Positions 1 to 8,579 of a stretch of DNA of 26,319 bases are shown here, piece after piece (the stretch's first letter is position 1; every line of letters begins with the position of its first letter). Source of the DNA: a virus. The translations under genes and the position numbers were made by a program. The DNA is taken from positions 1 to 26,319 of the IMG/VR virus record IMGVR_UViG_3300020392_000068; one strand, written 5' to 3'. Under the pieces are notes generated by a model. That model did no database searches. It had not been told where the DNA came from and saw nothing but the letters and a program-made list of their open reading frames with translations.

Positions 1-107
1 GTGCCACCAAACTGACCGACACCCGTAACATATGCTAATTCACCCCAGTTCAAACTAGCAGGTTTGGCTGTACCTGATGATCGTTTGATTCTAATTATAC
101 TAGCCAT
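1..107 (-). CDS. Tail-fibre-like structural protein, N-terminal fragment (runs off the window)
   Basis: The reverse strand reads ATG at 107-105 and stays open to the window edge, giving 35 codons that begin MASIIRIKRSSGTAKPAS and continue with a WGELAYVTGVGQFGG segment. From memory, this 'IRIKRSSGT..P.SL.WGE.A' opening is the usual start of large tail-fibre or virion structural proteins in marine T4-like phages, where a short N-terminal head precedes long repetitive fibre domains; the fibre body is outside the window. The start is supported by a GGAGG Shine-Dalgarno at 119-123, and the gene follows the stop of the 76-aa gene after a single base, so translation is probably coupled. Only the N-terminus is visible, so receptor specificity and length cannot be judged. 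Confidence 0.7.
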   Translation of the reverse strand, partial: MASIIRIKRSSGTAKPASLNWGELAYVTGVGQFGG

Positions 108-108
108 T

Positions 109-339
109 TCAGAAATTTCCTCCGTTGATGTCTAAATTCTGTGCTGCACCTGGCGTTAATTCTAAAGTCGCATCAAATTTATTTGTTGTACCATTAAAAA
201 CAAGAACCATACCGTTTTGAAGGGTTCCTGGTATATTCACATCACTTAATTCTGCTAATGATAGGGTTTGAGCACCTGCAAGTGATGAAATCACTTTTGT
301 AGCACTTTTTTGTCCTACTCTGACTTTTATATCTGCCAT
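109..339 (-). CDS. Small 'LSDV' virion structural protein (76 aa)
   Basis: A 76-aa protein starting MADIKVRVGQ, with a central LSLAELSDVNIPGTLQNGMV segment followed by LVFNGTTNKFDATLELTPGA. The 'LSDV....L.NGMVLV.N..T.KW.AT' pattern is one I recognise from tail-fibre and structural proteins of marine T4-like phages, where it acts as a small beta module; here it forms almost the whole protein. There is no signal peptide or membrane segment. It begins a new transcription unit: an exact late-promoter octamer lies at 367-374, but there is no clear Shine-Dalgarno before the ATG at 339. The tail-fibre gene starts one base after its stop, so a role as a fibre-associated or fibre-assembly protein is plausible but inferred. 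The exact function is unknown. Confidence 0.75.
   Translation of the reverse strand: MADIKVRVGQKSATKVISSLAGAQTLSLAELSDVNIPGTLQNGMVLVFNGTTNKFDATLELTPGAAQNLDINGGNF
119..123 (-). promoter_or_regulatory. Ribosome binding site of the tail-fibre-like gene
   Basis: The coding strand reads CGGAGGAAATTTCTGAAATG. GGAGG lies 11 nt before the ATG at 107 and inside the last codons of the upstream 76-aa gene. It is one of the few strong Shine-Dalgarno sequences in the window and fixes the start of the partial tail-fibre gene. Confidence 0.7.
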
Positions 340-366
340 CTAGAAAATATATTCAGATCTAAAAAG

Positions 367-374
367 TATTTATA
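367..374 (-). promoter_or_regulatory. T4-type late promoter for the 76-aa gene and tail fibre
   Basis: The minus strand reads TATAAATA exactly (plus strand tatttata), within the short gap and gene-end region upstream of the ATG at 339. In T4 this octamer is the sole core element of late promoters, recognised by the gp55 sigma factor with gp33 and the gp45 clamp. Transcription would start about 6 nt downstream, near 361, leaving a leader of roughly 20 nt. The octamer overlaps the end of the upstream 71-aa gene. Confidence 0.75.
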
Positions 375-375
375 T

Positions 376-591
376 TTACTCTGACGTTATCTTTGAGGCA
401 AGATCATTTAATAGAGATTTTAATTCTTTTAACTCCTTTTTCATCGCATCAAACTCTTCTTTTTTAATATTATCTCTTTTTTTATCATTGAGATAATTTT
501 GATAACCATTATAATCATGATTGATTATCGCTCCTGAATCTCTATCACGAAAAAGGTTTTTATGACCTTCAACTGGTATCATTTTACTCAT
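376..591 (-). CDS. Small conserved phage protein with C-terminal coiled coil (71 aa)
   Basis: Starts MSKMIPVEGHKNLFRDRDSG, followed by AIINHDYNGYQNYLNDKK. The pattern 'vpVEGh..L.RD..sgAIiN.d...Y..Y' is one I recall as a recurrent small protein in marine T4-like phages, normally annotated hypothetical. Residues from about 42 to 68 (KKEEFDAMKKELKELKSLL and on) have a leucine heptad spacing and high charge typical of a short coiled coil, so it may oligomerise or dock onto another structural protein. The ATG at 591 overlaps the preceding gene's stop as TAATG, implying coupled translation; no independent Shine-Dalgarno is evident. Position at the end of the gp8 late unit suggests a virion or assembly role, but no function can be assigned. 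Confidence 0.75.
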   Translation of the reverse strand: MSKMIPVEGHKNLFRDRDSGAIINHDYNGYQNYLNDKKRDNIKKEEFDAMKKELKELKSLLNDLASKITSE

Positions 592-1085
592 TACTTACCC
601 AAATCCCTATCAATCTTTTTATTTTTTATTTGTTTTCTCTTATACTCTCTTGCCTGTTTCTTTAACAACTCTCTAACATAGTCTGCTGGACTTTTACCTT
701 TCATTTCAGGAGTTCTATATTTTTTTGCTACTGTTGGGTTCTGAGCAACTCTTAAACCCTCTTTATATTTTTCAAATCCACGTTTAATAATATCTCTTTT
801 TCTTACTGGTGGCAATTTTTCACCAGGATTTTTGCCTATTGCTTTACCAACTTCTTCATCTTCTGCTTGTTTTCTTTGTTGGATTTCTTCTTCGCCTTTA
901 TCTTTATTGATTTTTTTAGATGCCAAATAAGCACCAGTTAGAGCACCACCAGTAAGAGCACCAGAACCGATTGCTTTAATGGCACTTGATGCTGCAATTT
1001 TTTTAAGAATACCAGCACCCACAGGAATAGCAAGTGCTGCTACTCCTTCATTCATATCATGTTTGAATTGATTAAATGTCTTCAT
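591..1085 (-). CDS. Basic 164-aa protein with capsid-targeting-like N-terminus
   Basis: The protein begins MKTFNQFKHDMNEG. This resembles the N-terminal capsid-targeting sequence of T4 internal proteins (MKTYQEFIAEA), which directs proteins into the prohead and is then removed by the gp21 protease after an (L/I)-X-E motif; here M-N-E (residues 11-13) would be the nearest, non-ideal equivalent. Residues about 15-55 are Ala/Gly/Ile-rich and hydrophobic (VAALAIPVGAGI, SGALTGGALTGAYLA) and could be membrane-active or a flexible linker. The rest is highly charged and Lys/Arg-rich, ending KKQAREYKRKQIKNKKIDRD, consistent with DNA contact. Start and stop overlap neighbouring genes as TAATG on both sides. 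An injected or internal head protein is an inference; a tail-assembly protein is the alternative given the neighbours. Confidence 0.7.
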   Translation of the reverse strand: MKTFNQFKHDMNEGVAALAIPVGAGILKKIAASSAIKAIGSGALTGGALTGAYLASKKINKDKGEEEIQQRKQAEDEEVGKAIGKNPGEKLPPVRKRDIIKRGFEKYKEGLRVAQNPTVAKKYRTPEMKGKSPADYVRELLKKQAREYKRKQIKNKKIDRDLGK

Positions 1086-4000
1086 TATGCGAGTGCAATT
1101 GTTCTAAAATCTTTAAGACGAACAGGAACCGATTCATTCGTTGAAGTCATGACAATTTTAATAACAAATCCATTGAACTCCTCTAAATCATCAGCTGTGA
1201 ACTGATATTCAGAAAATTCATCAAATCCATTTGGTGCGACGAATGCATCTGGTCTACCATCATTCAATGAACTATCAACAACTTCATCACCAATACCATC
1301 ACCAGTTGAATCAACGGTCAAGTTTTTATAGCCAGGAAATGGTCTATAAGTTTGTGATACTTCACTAGAATCAAAACTGAATAAACGATAGAATACTCTG
1401 AAATCTGCTTCTGGTTCTCTGCTTGCTGCAACAAGAACTTTTAATGATTTAGCAGGATTCTTCAACATTACTGGTTTTGATACAAATACAGAACCATGAG
1501 GGTCATCTCTTTGGGATTTAACTCTCTCATCAGTTGCATAATTATCTTCACCAATAGGATTATTAATTTTATTTCTACCTAAGATAAAGATTGAATTCTT
1601 AACATCTAATACAGGAGATAAATTAGAATCACTTGATGACATTTCAACATTTAGAGTTAATGATTTATTTTTAGGTAAATTTTGCAGTCTCTCACTTTCA
1701 TTCTTAACAGAGGCAACTAATCTTGGACTTGGGAAGAATGTAGTTTCATTTAAAGTTGTTGGACTAAAACCTTGATCTATGAATGAAACTTCATTTCCAC
1801 CAGCACTTGTTCCACTAATTGTTCTCACAAACGTATTAACATTAGTTGATTTGCCAGGTGTAATAACATTGAATTGTGGTGAAATTGAACTAAACTGATG
1901 ATTTTGTGATATGTGAACGTTCTTTCCACCAATCGCTTTTTCATTTGTAAAACATAGTAATGCACCACCAGTTCTCTCAGGTGCTAAGTTTGCTACATCA
2001 ACTTTTAAGAAATAATTATCAATATTGTTATCAAATGTAGCAGTATTAGTAGTATCAAATGTTGTATTAATACCAACAAGAGAAACTCCACCTGCCTCGT
2101 ATGTTTGAATATCTGATCCAACATCATGTGATACTGGTGTTGTACCAAATTGTCCTCTAACAATCGTCAACTTACCAGTTCCAACTGTATATGATACAAT
2201 TTCACTTCCAATCAAAGCAGAACCAATCGATGTAGTAATACCATTGAAATTAGTAAATGGTGTTACATCAGCAATTTCGACAGATGTTGTTTCTGCACTT
2301 AGTGCTGATGTTGTCTGTACCTTTACAGAATCAGGTTTTACATTTTTAACAACAACTTTATTATTTGCACCATGATGAGCATGATTATATTGAGTAACTT
2401 CTATTATATCACCTGTATGTTGTTCGCCATTAATTGTTGATGAGTTTGATGAATTTACTGTGGCATTAGCACCTAACACAGTTGGATTAACATTTGGAAC
2501 ATTATTAACTGTAAGATATTTTACAAGTTGACGATTTGCTATGAAGTGTTCTCCTTGAACATCAGTTAAGAATACAGAATCGAATGTTGTATTGATAGCT
2601 GTGATAGAACATCTAAATCCAGCACCACTTTTAACATCATTATCATTAGCATTATCAATAGTTAAAACATCACCAACTTGATATCCAGATCCGTTTGATG
2701 TAATATTAAATACCGTTATTACTCCCTCAACACCATCTACCGTAGCGGTAGTTATTGTTGCCTTTGCACCAGAACCACTACCTGTTAAAGATTTAAGAGG
2801 AACATCGGATTGTGGATTACTAGTAACAATATAACCAGAACCCTTGGATATAACTTCGTTTGTAGAAATAGGTGCTCCTTGACCTTCAATAATACCTGTC
2901 ACAGTTGCATCTTCTGGAATAATATTATTAGAAGAGTCTGCTTGTGATATTTTTTGACCAATTCCTAAATTAGTATCATTACATGCACTACCAGTCACAC
3001 TTACTTTAAGTTTTCTAGGTAATGTTCGTATTGGATTATCAGGAAGTTTCTGGGTATTTAAATTACCAGCAGTAATTGGTGTATTATAGAATGTTGCAGT
3101 TCCAGAACTTACGAATGATGCCTTGCGTAACTTAAAGCATAAATCTTCGTATTGACTAGGTGTCCAAATTGTACCATTCTGAGATTTGAATAAACTACCA
3201 CCAATGTATTGTTTTGAAACAACTACATCTTCAACATCAGGCAATACAGTTGATTTAACTGTTTTTTCACCCATTCTAGCTACCCACATTTCATACAAAT
3301 CAGACGCTGGTGATAATATTACAATAGCATATTCTCGATTCGGTTCCAAATAAACAGGAGATGGGAAATTGATTGTAGTTGCAACTGATGCATCATCAGA
3401 TATGTTTACCTGACTTGGATTTAATGCTACTTGTGCGTAATCCTGAACAAGGAATCTTGTAGGTGTGCCTAATTCTACATGTCTGAGTTCAATATAAACT
3501 TTGGTATTAGGATCTTTTGAAGCAAAGAATAAATCAAAGGATGTTAAAAATGCTCCTGTTTCATCAACTCTAAATGATTGAGCCAATGGATCTCTATAAG
3601 GTGCCTCAAAGAACTCTGTATCAGATGATGAGTTTACATTAACAGATACAGTTACCTCGTTCGGTCTCTGAGGAGGTGTAGGAGGGTTTCTAACACCGAC
3701 AGTATCTGTTGTTTGACTCAATATAGTTCCTGTGCCAGTGAATACCCCTGTGGCATCACTAGCGAGTGCTGTGGCACCAGGTAATTGAATTGTACCTTCG
3801 GCAGCTGCTGTTACTTTGAATGTTTTTGTACCAGATCTGAATAATGTAGGTGGTTGAGGAACAGCGTTTGCATTTCTGAAGAAGAATGCTCCTATTAAGT
3901 CACCCCAATTATCAGAAATAAGATCAATATTTGTGATTCTAGCGATAGCACCACTTGTCTCTCCAATTACCAAAGCACCTTTTATAGCATATCCAAAGTA

Positions 4001-7000
4001 CTGTTCATCATTTGCTAATGCAGTGATATCAATATTCAATAATTTTGATGTTGCAGAATAACTTGTTGATGGTGCTGGTCTTGTTGTGTCAAATGGGTCA
4101 ACTGAATAATCTTCAACTAAAACTGAGGGTGAACCTAATCCTGCTCCAACATCAGGTCTTGTAGTATCACCAAACTTATGATTTGGTCTTTGTATTCTTA
4201 CATAACCTATCACTGGATCATCACCCAAAGAAACAAGTTCAATTCTTGCATTTTCAAAAATAGTGAATGAACCTGATACCATCTCTATTTCACTTAATTT
4301 AGGAACAATATCTGGTGAAGCACTATCAAGATAATGGAAATGTCTTGTTGCTGGTTTTAGACCACTAACATTAAAGGCAACATTTCTTGATCTCATAAAT
4401 GGATCAACTTGACTATCAACTTTAACACTCTCTACATAATCAAATTCTCTACTTGGTCCTTCAAGAGTATTCGTAAAACTTCTTTCAACTCTTTGTGTCG
4501 TTGTGATAGACGTTGTTGTTGTTCTTTCTCTATGGTTTCCTTCAAAGTCATGCTGATCTGCAATTATTTCTCTATCAATAACATCAACATTTCTATCTGT
4601 CTCTGTTGTATTTGAAATTACATTCGCAGTTTCTACCCACCTAGCACCAGTTGATTCATTTCTAAAGTTATCAACATAGATTGTTCTTGTCCAATTATCT
4701 GATGGAGGATCTAAAACAACTCCCCCTGCAAATGTTATTACGTTAAATGGATTAACATTTTCAACCCTTGTTGCCTGTGGTTGATCAATCCAATCAACTT
4801 CACTGTAATCAAGAGTAATTAAATCACCAGTTTTTCTACAATTCGTATCAAGTAATTGTAAATTTGAGTTTAAATCGGCAGAGGCAAGATCAATATTAGG
4901 ATTTAATGCAAGTTCTGCCTTTATAGACCAAAAATCAACCGCACTTATTAGTTCTCTATTTACAGTATCAACATCACATCTAGAACCTCCATCAGGACTG
5001 AAGTTTATAAAACTTCTATTTTTAAAATTATTAACTGCAAACCCAGTTTTAAAACGATTTAAACCGTTAGAATCTTTTACTTCAAGTGATTTAGTGTCTA
5101 ATTCAAGAGCACTTAATGAAGTCATCTCCTCTAAATTTTCAATTCTCTTCTCTAATGCACCAATATCTCTCATCGTAAAACGACGATTATCAAACATCCT
5201 TATTGTAGGTTCTTTAATAGGATCATATAAGTAAGGAGGTAATGTAATTTGAGCAATTTCCATTGCATTTCCAACCTCTGTGGGAGGAACGGGTACTTCA
5301 GATGATTGACCTTTAATTAATTTTACTTGTTCAAACTCATTTATTACAAGTTTATCAATACGTGGAAGATAGAAACTATATCCAATAATTGAACTTTCAT
5401 TTGGTGTAATAACAAAAGGATTGCTTTCTTCAAATTCACGACTACTAAATGCAAATGGTGATGCATTAGGATATTGAGATGTTGTACTAAATTCTTTGAC
5501 TCTTGGTCTCAAATCTAAAATATCTGTTGCTCTCTCAAATCCTATAAATGGTATATCATTAGTATACCTATCAGAAGTAAATGAATTTACACTGAATAAA
5601 TCACCTTTGTTACCTGTTGGAACTTGATATTGATCAAATACAACCAACAATCGTTTTGAAGGTGTTGCAGATTTATCTTTTCTTACTAATCTAGAATAAT
5701 CTGATATTTGCCTTGTATGACCCTTGTTTAAAAGATAATTATCAGTTCTATCTACATAATTTCCATTAACAATACTCTGCAAATTAGCTGCGATTGAAGA
5801 TTCTTTAAATGTTACTTTTTCACCAACAATAAATCTATTTGCATTCAGATAAACAAAATCAATATCAGATGAACTCCTTTCAACAATTTGTCCGATTGCT
5901 CTACTTTCTTCACCAATTACTTTTTCACCAATAATAGATGCTGTATCTAAATTTAATCCTGAAACAAACTTTAATTTATCAAAAACTGGTTTAGAGAGTG
6001 TTTTTGATTCATATATTGCAACCACCTTGCATACATCAGGATTGTCAAGAGAAATTTCTTTATCCTCTATTCTTAATCCATAAGTATTACTTTGAGTTAA
6101 ATTACCATTAGTGGATATACCAGCGGTTCTTGTAATTTCAAGTTGTTTACTTCTTACATAATTTTTGGATTTACTGGTAACTCCTAATTTCTTAAGTGTT
6201 ACATTAACAGAACAATTACCACTATTTTGTGTTAATCCTGTAAATGTAATTTCACCCCCATCATCTGCAACAGTAACTTTATCAGATGTTAAAGGTTCAA
6301 CAGAACCATCAGTATATGTTATTGTATATTTTTCAGCATCAAATGGTTCAAAGAATGCACTTGTAATACCTGAACTTGGTTTTAAAACCTCTGTCGATGA
6401 AATAGTTAATTCATCAGAGCTTAATGGTTGAGATACTTGTGTTGAAATTATTAAATTTGAATTAGATGAATTTAAATTAGAAATATTTTGTCTAGGTAAT
6501 CTAGTGAATAATCCTGCATCCCTAATATTTTGTATTAATGGAACTCTTACTCTAAAAGCACCTGAAGTTGAACCAGTTGTTATAATATTACCCTCATTTA
6601 CATCAGCAACATCAGGAACATCGTCCAATGTTAGTGTTTTTCCATCAGGACTTATCTCTGTTACACGATTAAAAACAGGATCTGTAAATGCATTTGAATT
6701 ATATGATATAATTGAATTTGTTGTAATTCCAACTTTTCCTGCAAAATTACGACCTGCAACAGTAGCAGTATTAAATTGAGCACCACCAGTGACTGATAAT
6801 TGATCTGATACTGCAAAACCTGGTAATATACGATCATAAAGAACTGAATCTGCTATAAAGTCAGAACCTAAACTGCTACCAGTGATAGAATCAGCGTCTT
6901 GATAAACAGATTTAATATCAAATATATTATACGCATTAACTTTAATTATAGCTGATTTAGCATCAGTTGTTTTTTCATTGTATATTAATTTTTCCCCAAC

Positions 7001-8578
7001 AATAAACGTACCTGTAGTTCCAGATACATTTAATTCACCAACACCACTTGTATTAGGATTCTCTGCCAAATATCCTATTGCACCACTTGATAATCCTCTT
7101 ACTCTTGTTCCCTTTACTTGGGTTGTATCTATGTTTGATACTTTAAGAGTTGTATATGTTTGAATATCATATAGATGTAAATCAAATTGTGTAGATGCAC
7201 CACTATAAGATGCATCGGTCACGCCAAATGAATATACTCTTGCTTGACCTACTTTTATACCAGTCCCTGATGTAGTAGAAGAACCTCTTCTTTCATTATA
7301 AAGATCAACTATATTTAAATTGTTTCCACCTAAATTAATAAATGGTGTTCCAAATACATTATTTACTCTTAGTAAACTGCCCATGCGGAAGGGTATTGAA
7401 GCACTATTAACGTCTTTTACATCTCTTGGTTTAGGAACATCTAATACTGTTGTACCAGGTAAAGTTACATCAAAACCTCTTACATAAGCTTTACCAGGTG
7501 ATAATTTAACACACATGGTATCTTCTGAGGGTTTGTTACCTTCATCTGTTAATTGGTTTTCAGTATACAATCCATTTGATCTTATTTCATCATTCAGTGA
7601 ATTTTGTAGGTTTACACGGAATGGTTCAATAGCATAGTTACCTGATTCATCAAATGTTCTTTTTGCAAAATATTTTTTAATCTCAGAGTATACCGTTGTA
7701 TCTTGTACTTTTTTCTCTTCTCCTTCTTTAATTCTGTATAATTCTATAAAACTAGTATCATTTGTATCAGTTAACGCCTTTTTAGTTAATTTAGCAGTGA
7801 TTTTAAATCTATCAGCACCTGGTGCTGCAAAATTAGTAAAACCTTTTGCATTATCATATAACGAGGAATCATCATTTGCATTTATTACTTCTTCAATTAT
7901 ATCTAATCCAACTCTGTATGATGGTTTGGGGTTGTATGGATCTAATATTATAAAAGATGCTGGAACATCTATGAAATGACCTCGTGCAAAATATACACCT
8001 TCACCAATACCAAATCCTGAACCAGTTGCTGATGCATTTTCTAAAGACAATGTTAATATAGTTTCACCTATGTTTATAGTTGTATTACCATAAGTTAAAC
8101 TTTCCTCAAGTATTAAAATTTCTCCATCAGGAAATGCAACACTTTCTTTCTCTGTGCCTGATGTATTATATTTTACAAATATTGTTGGTTCTTCTACTCC
8201 TTCGTTTGGTGGGAGAACATAATTTTTTATAGTTCCTACAATACCTGAATTTTGACCTCTAACTCTTGTACCTTTACCAGCATTCTTTGAAATTAAACTA
8301 TCTAAGTAAATTGAAACGTCAATACCAAGATGAGAGGGATTTATTTTACAAGAAAAGTAAGATTTATCACATTCTATATTACCAGGTATGACCATCGAAC
8401 CTTCTTTGAAAATATGTTTTCCAAAATTTTCAACTTGATTTTGTAATATAGACTGCAACCCAGATAATTCTCTTGCTTGCACTGGTTTACCAGGTTTGAA
8501 AAGAATTTTGTAAAAGTTTTTCGCCTTATCAAAGTCGTCATAATAAGGACTTATATTTAAATTTGTCTTTTGTGGCAT
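1085..8578 (-). CDS. Giant baseplate/tail-fibre-attachment protein with DUF4815-type N-terminus (2497 aa)
   Basis: The N-terminus (YYDDFDKAKNFYKILFKPGK, then PVQARELSGLQSILQNQVENFG) matches the DUF4815 pattern of T4-like marine phage structural proteins as I remember it. A conserved block near residues 1130-1170 (MRDIGALEKRIENLEEMTSL, later LNRFKTGF) is a short predicted helix or coiled coil. Around residues 1655-1700 is a DPLAQSFRVDE...FLTSFDLFFASKD segment, and the C-terminus ends EEFNGFVIKIVMTSTN...RLKDFRTIALA; both are recurrent in this family. Between them are repeated beta modules (SGA/GEK type near residues 100, 490, 885 and 1535; GSGY type at about 1910-2000; DEI..RG type at about 2085-2160). 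There is no signal peptide. Only one base separates it from gp8, and synteny with T4 genes 9/10 suggests an outer-wedge role in holding fibres. It is far longer than T4 gp10 (602 aa). No frame break was seen. Confidence 0.8.
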   Translation of the reverse strand: MPQKTNLNISPYYDDFDKAKNFYKILFKPGKPVQARELSGLQSILQNQVENFGKHIFKEGSMVIPGNIECDKSYFSCKINPSHLGIDVSIYLDSLISKNAGKGTRVRGQNSGIVGTIKNYVLPPNEGVEEPTIFVKYNTSGTEKESVAFPDGEILILEESLTYGNTTINIGETILTLSLENASATGSGFGIGEGVYFARGHFIDVPASFIILDPYNPKPSYRVGLDIIEEVINANDDSSLYDNAKGFTNFAAPGADRFKITAKLTKKALTDTNDTSFIELYRIKEGEEKKVQDTTVYSEIKKYFAKRTFDESGNYAIEPFRVNLQNSLNDEIRSNGLYTENQLTDEGNKPSEDTMCVKLSPGKAYVRGFDVTLPGTTVLDVPKPRDVKDVNSASIPFRMGSLLRVNNVFGTPFINLGGNNLNIVDLYNERRGSSTTSGTGIKVGQARVYSFGVTDASYSGASTQFDLHLYDIQTYTTLKVSNIDTTQVKGTRVRGLSSGAIGYLAENPNTSGVGELNVSGTTGTFIVGEKLIYNEKTTDAKSAIIKVNAYNIFDIKSVYQDADSITGSSLGSDFIADSVLYDRILPGFAVSDQLSVTGGAQFNTATVAGRNFAGKVGITTNSIISYNSNAFTDPVFNRVTEISPDGKTLTLDDVPDVADVNEGNIITTGSTSGAFRVRVPLIQNIRDAGLFTRLPRQNISNLNSSNSNLIISTQVSQPLSSDELTISSTEVLKPSSGITSAFFEPFDAEKYTITYTDGSVEPLTSDKVTVADDGGEITFTGLTQNSGNCSVNVTLKKLGVTSKSKNYVRSKQLEITRTAGISTNGNLTQSNTYGLRIEDKEISLDNPDVCKVVAIYESKTLSKPVFDKLKFVSGLNLDTASIIGEKVIGEESRAIGQIVERSSSDIDFVYLNANRFIVGEKVTFKESSIAANLQSIVNGNYVDRTDNYLLNKGHTRQISDYSRLVRKDKSATPSKRLLVVFDQYQVPTGNKGDLFSVNSFTSDRYTNDIPFIGFERATDILDLRPRVKEFSTTSQYPNASPFAFSSREFEESNPFVITPNESSIIGYSFYLPRIDKLVINEFEQVKLIKGQSSEVPVPPTEVGNAMEIAQITLPPYLYDPIKEPTIRMFDNRRFTMRDIGALEKRIENLEEMTSLSALELDTKSLEVKDSNGLNRFKTGFAVNNFKNRSFINFSPDGGSRCDVDTVNRELISAVDFWSIKAELALNPNIDLASADLNSNLQLLDTNCRKTGDLITLDYSEVDWIDQPQATRVENVNPFNVITFAGGVVLDPPSDNWTRTIYVDNFRNESTGARWVETANVISNTTETDRNVDVIDREIIADQHDFEGNHRERTTTTSITTTQRVERSFTNTLEGPSREFDYVESVKVDSQVDPFMRSRNVAFNVSGLKPATRHFHYLDSASPDIVPKLSEIEMVSGSFTIFENARIELVSLGDDPVIGYVRIQRPNHKFGDTTRPDVGAGLGSPSVLVEDYSVDPFDTTRPAPSTSYSATSKLLNIDITALANDEQYFGYAIKGALVIGETSGAIARITNIDLISDNWGDLIGAFFFRNANAVPQPPTLFRSGTKTFKVTAAAEGTIQLPGATALASDATGVFTGTGTILSQTTDTVGVRNPPTPPQRPNEVTVSVNVNSSSDTEFFEAPYRDPLAQSFRVDETGAFLTSFDLFFASKDPNTKVYIELRHVELGTPTRFLVQDYAQVALNPSQVNISDDASVATTINFPSPVYLEPNREYAIVILSPASDLYEMWVARMGEKTVKSTVLPDVEDVVVSKQYIGGSLFKSQNGTIWTPSQYEDLCFKLRKASFVSSGTATFYNTPITAGNLNTQKLPDNPIRTLPRKLKVSVTGSACNDTNLGIGQKISQADSSNNIIPEDATVTGIIEGQGAPISTNEVISKGSGYIVTSNPQSDVPLKSLTGSGSGAKATITTATVDGVEGVITVFNITSNGSGYQVGDVLTIDNANDNDVKSGAGFRCSITAINTTFDSVFLTDVQGEHFIANRQLVKYLTVNNVPNVNPTVLGANATVNSSNSSTINGEQHTGDIIEVTQYNHAHHGANNKVVVKNVKPDSVKVQTTSALSAETTSVEIADVTPFTNFNGITTSIGSALIGSEIVSYTVGTGKLTIVRGQFGTTPVSHDVGSDIQTYEAGGVSLVGINTTFDTTNTATFDNNIDNYFLKVDVANLAPERTGGALLCFTNEKAIGGKNVHISQNHQFSSISPQFNVITPGKSTNVNTFVRTISGTSAGGNEVSFIDQGFSPTTLNETTFFPSPRLVASVKNESERLQNLPKNKSLTLNVEMSSSDSNLSPVLDVKNSIFILGRNKINNPIGEDNYATDERVKSQRDDPHGSVFVSKPVMLKNPAKSLKVLVAASREPEADFRVFYRLFSFDSSEVSQTYRPFPGYKNLTVDSTGDGIGDEVVDSSLNDGRPDAFVAPNGFDEFSEYQFTADDLEEFNGFVIKIVMTSTNESVPVRLKDFRTIALA

Positions 8579-8579
8579 T

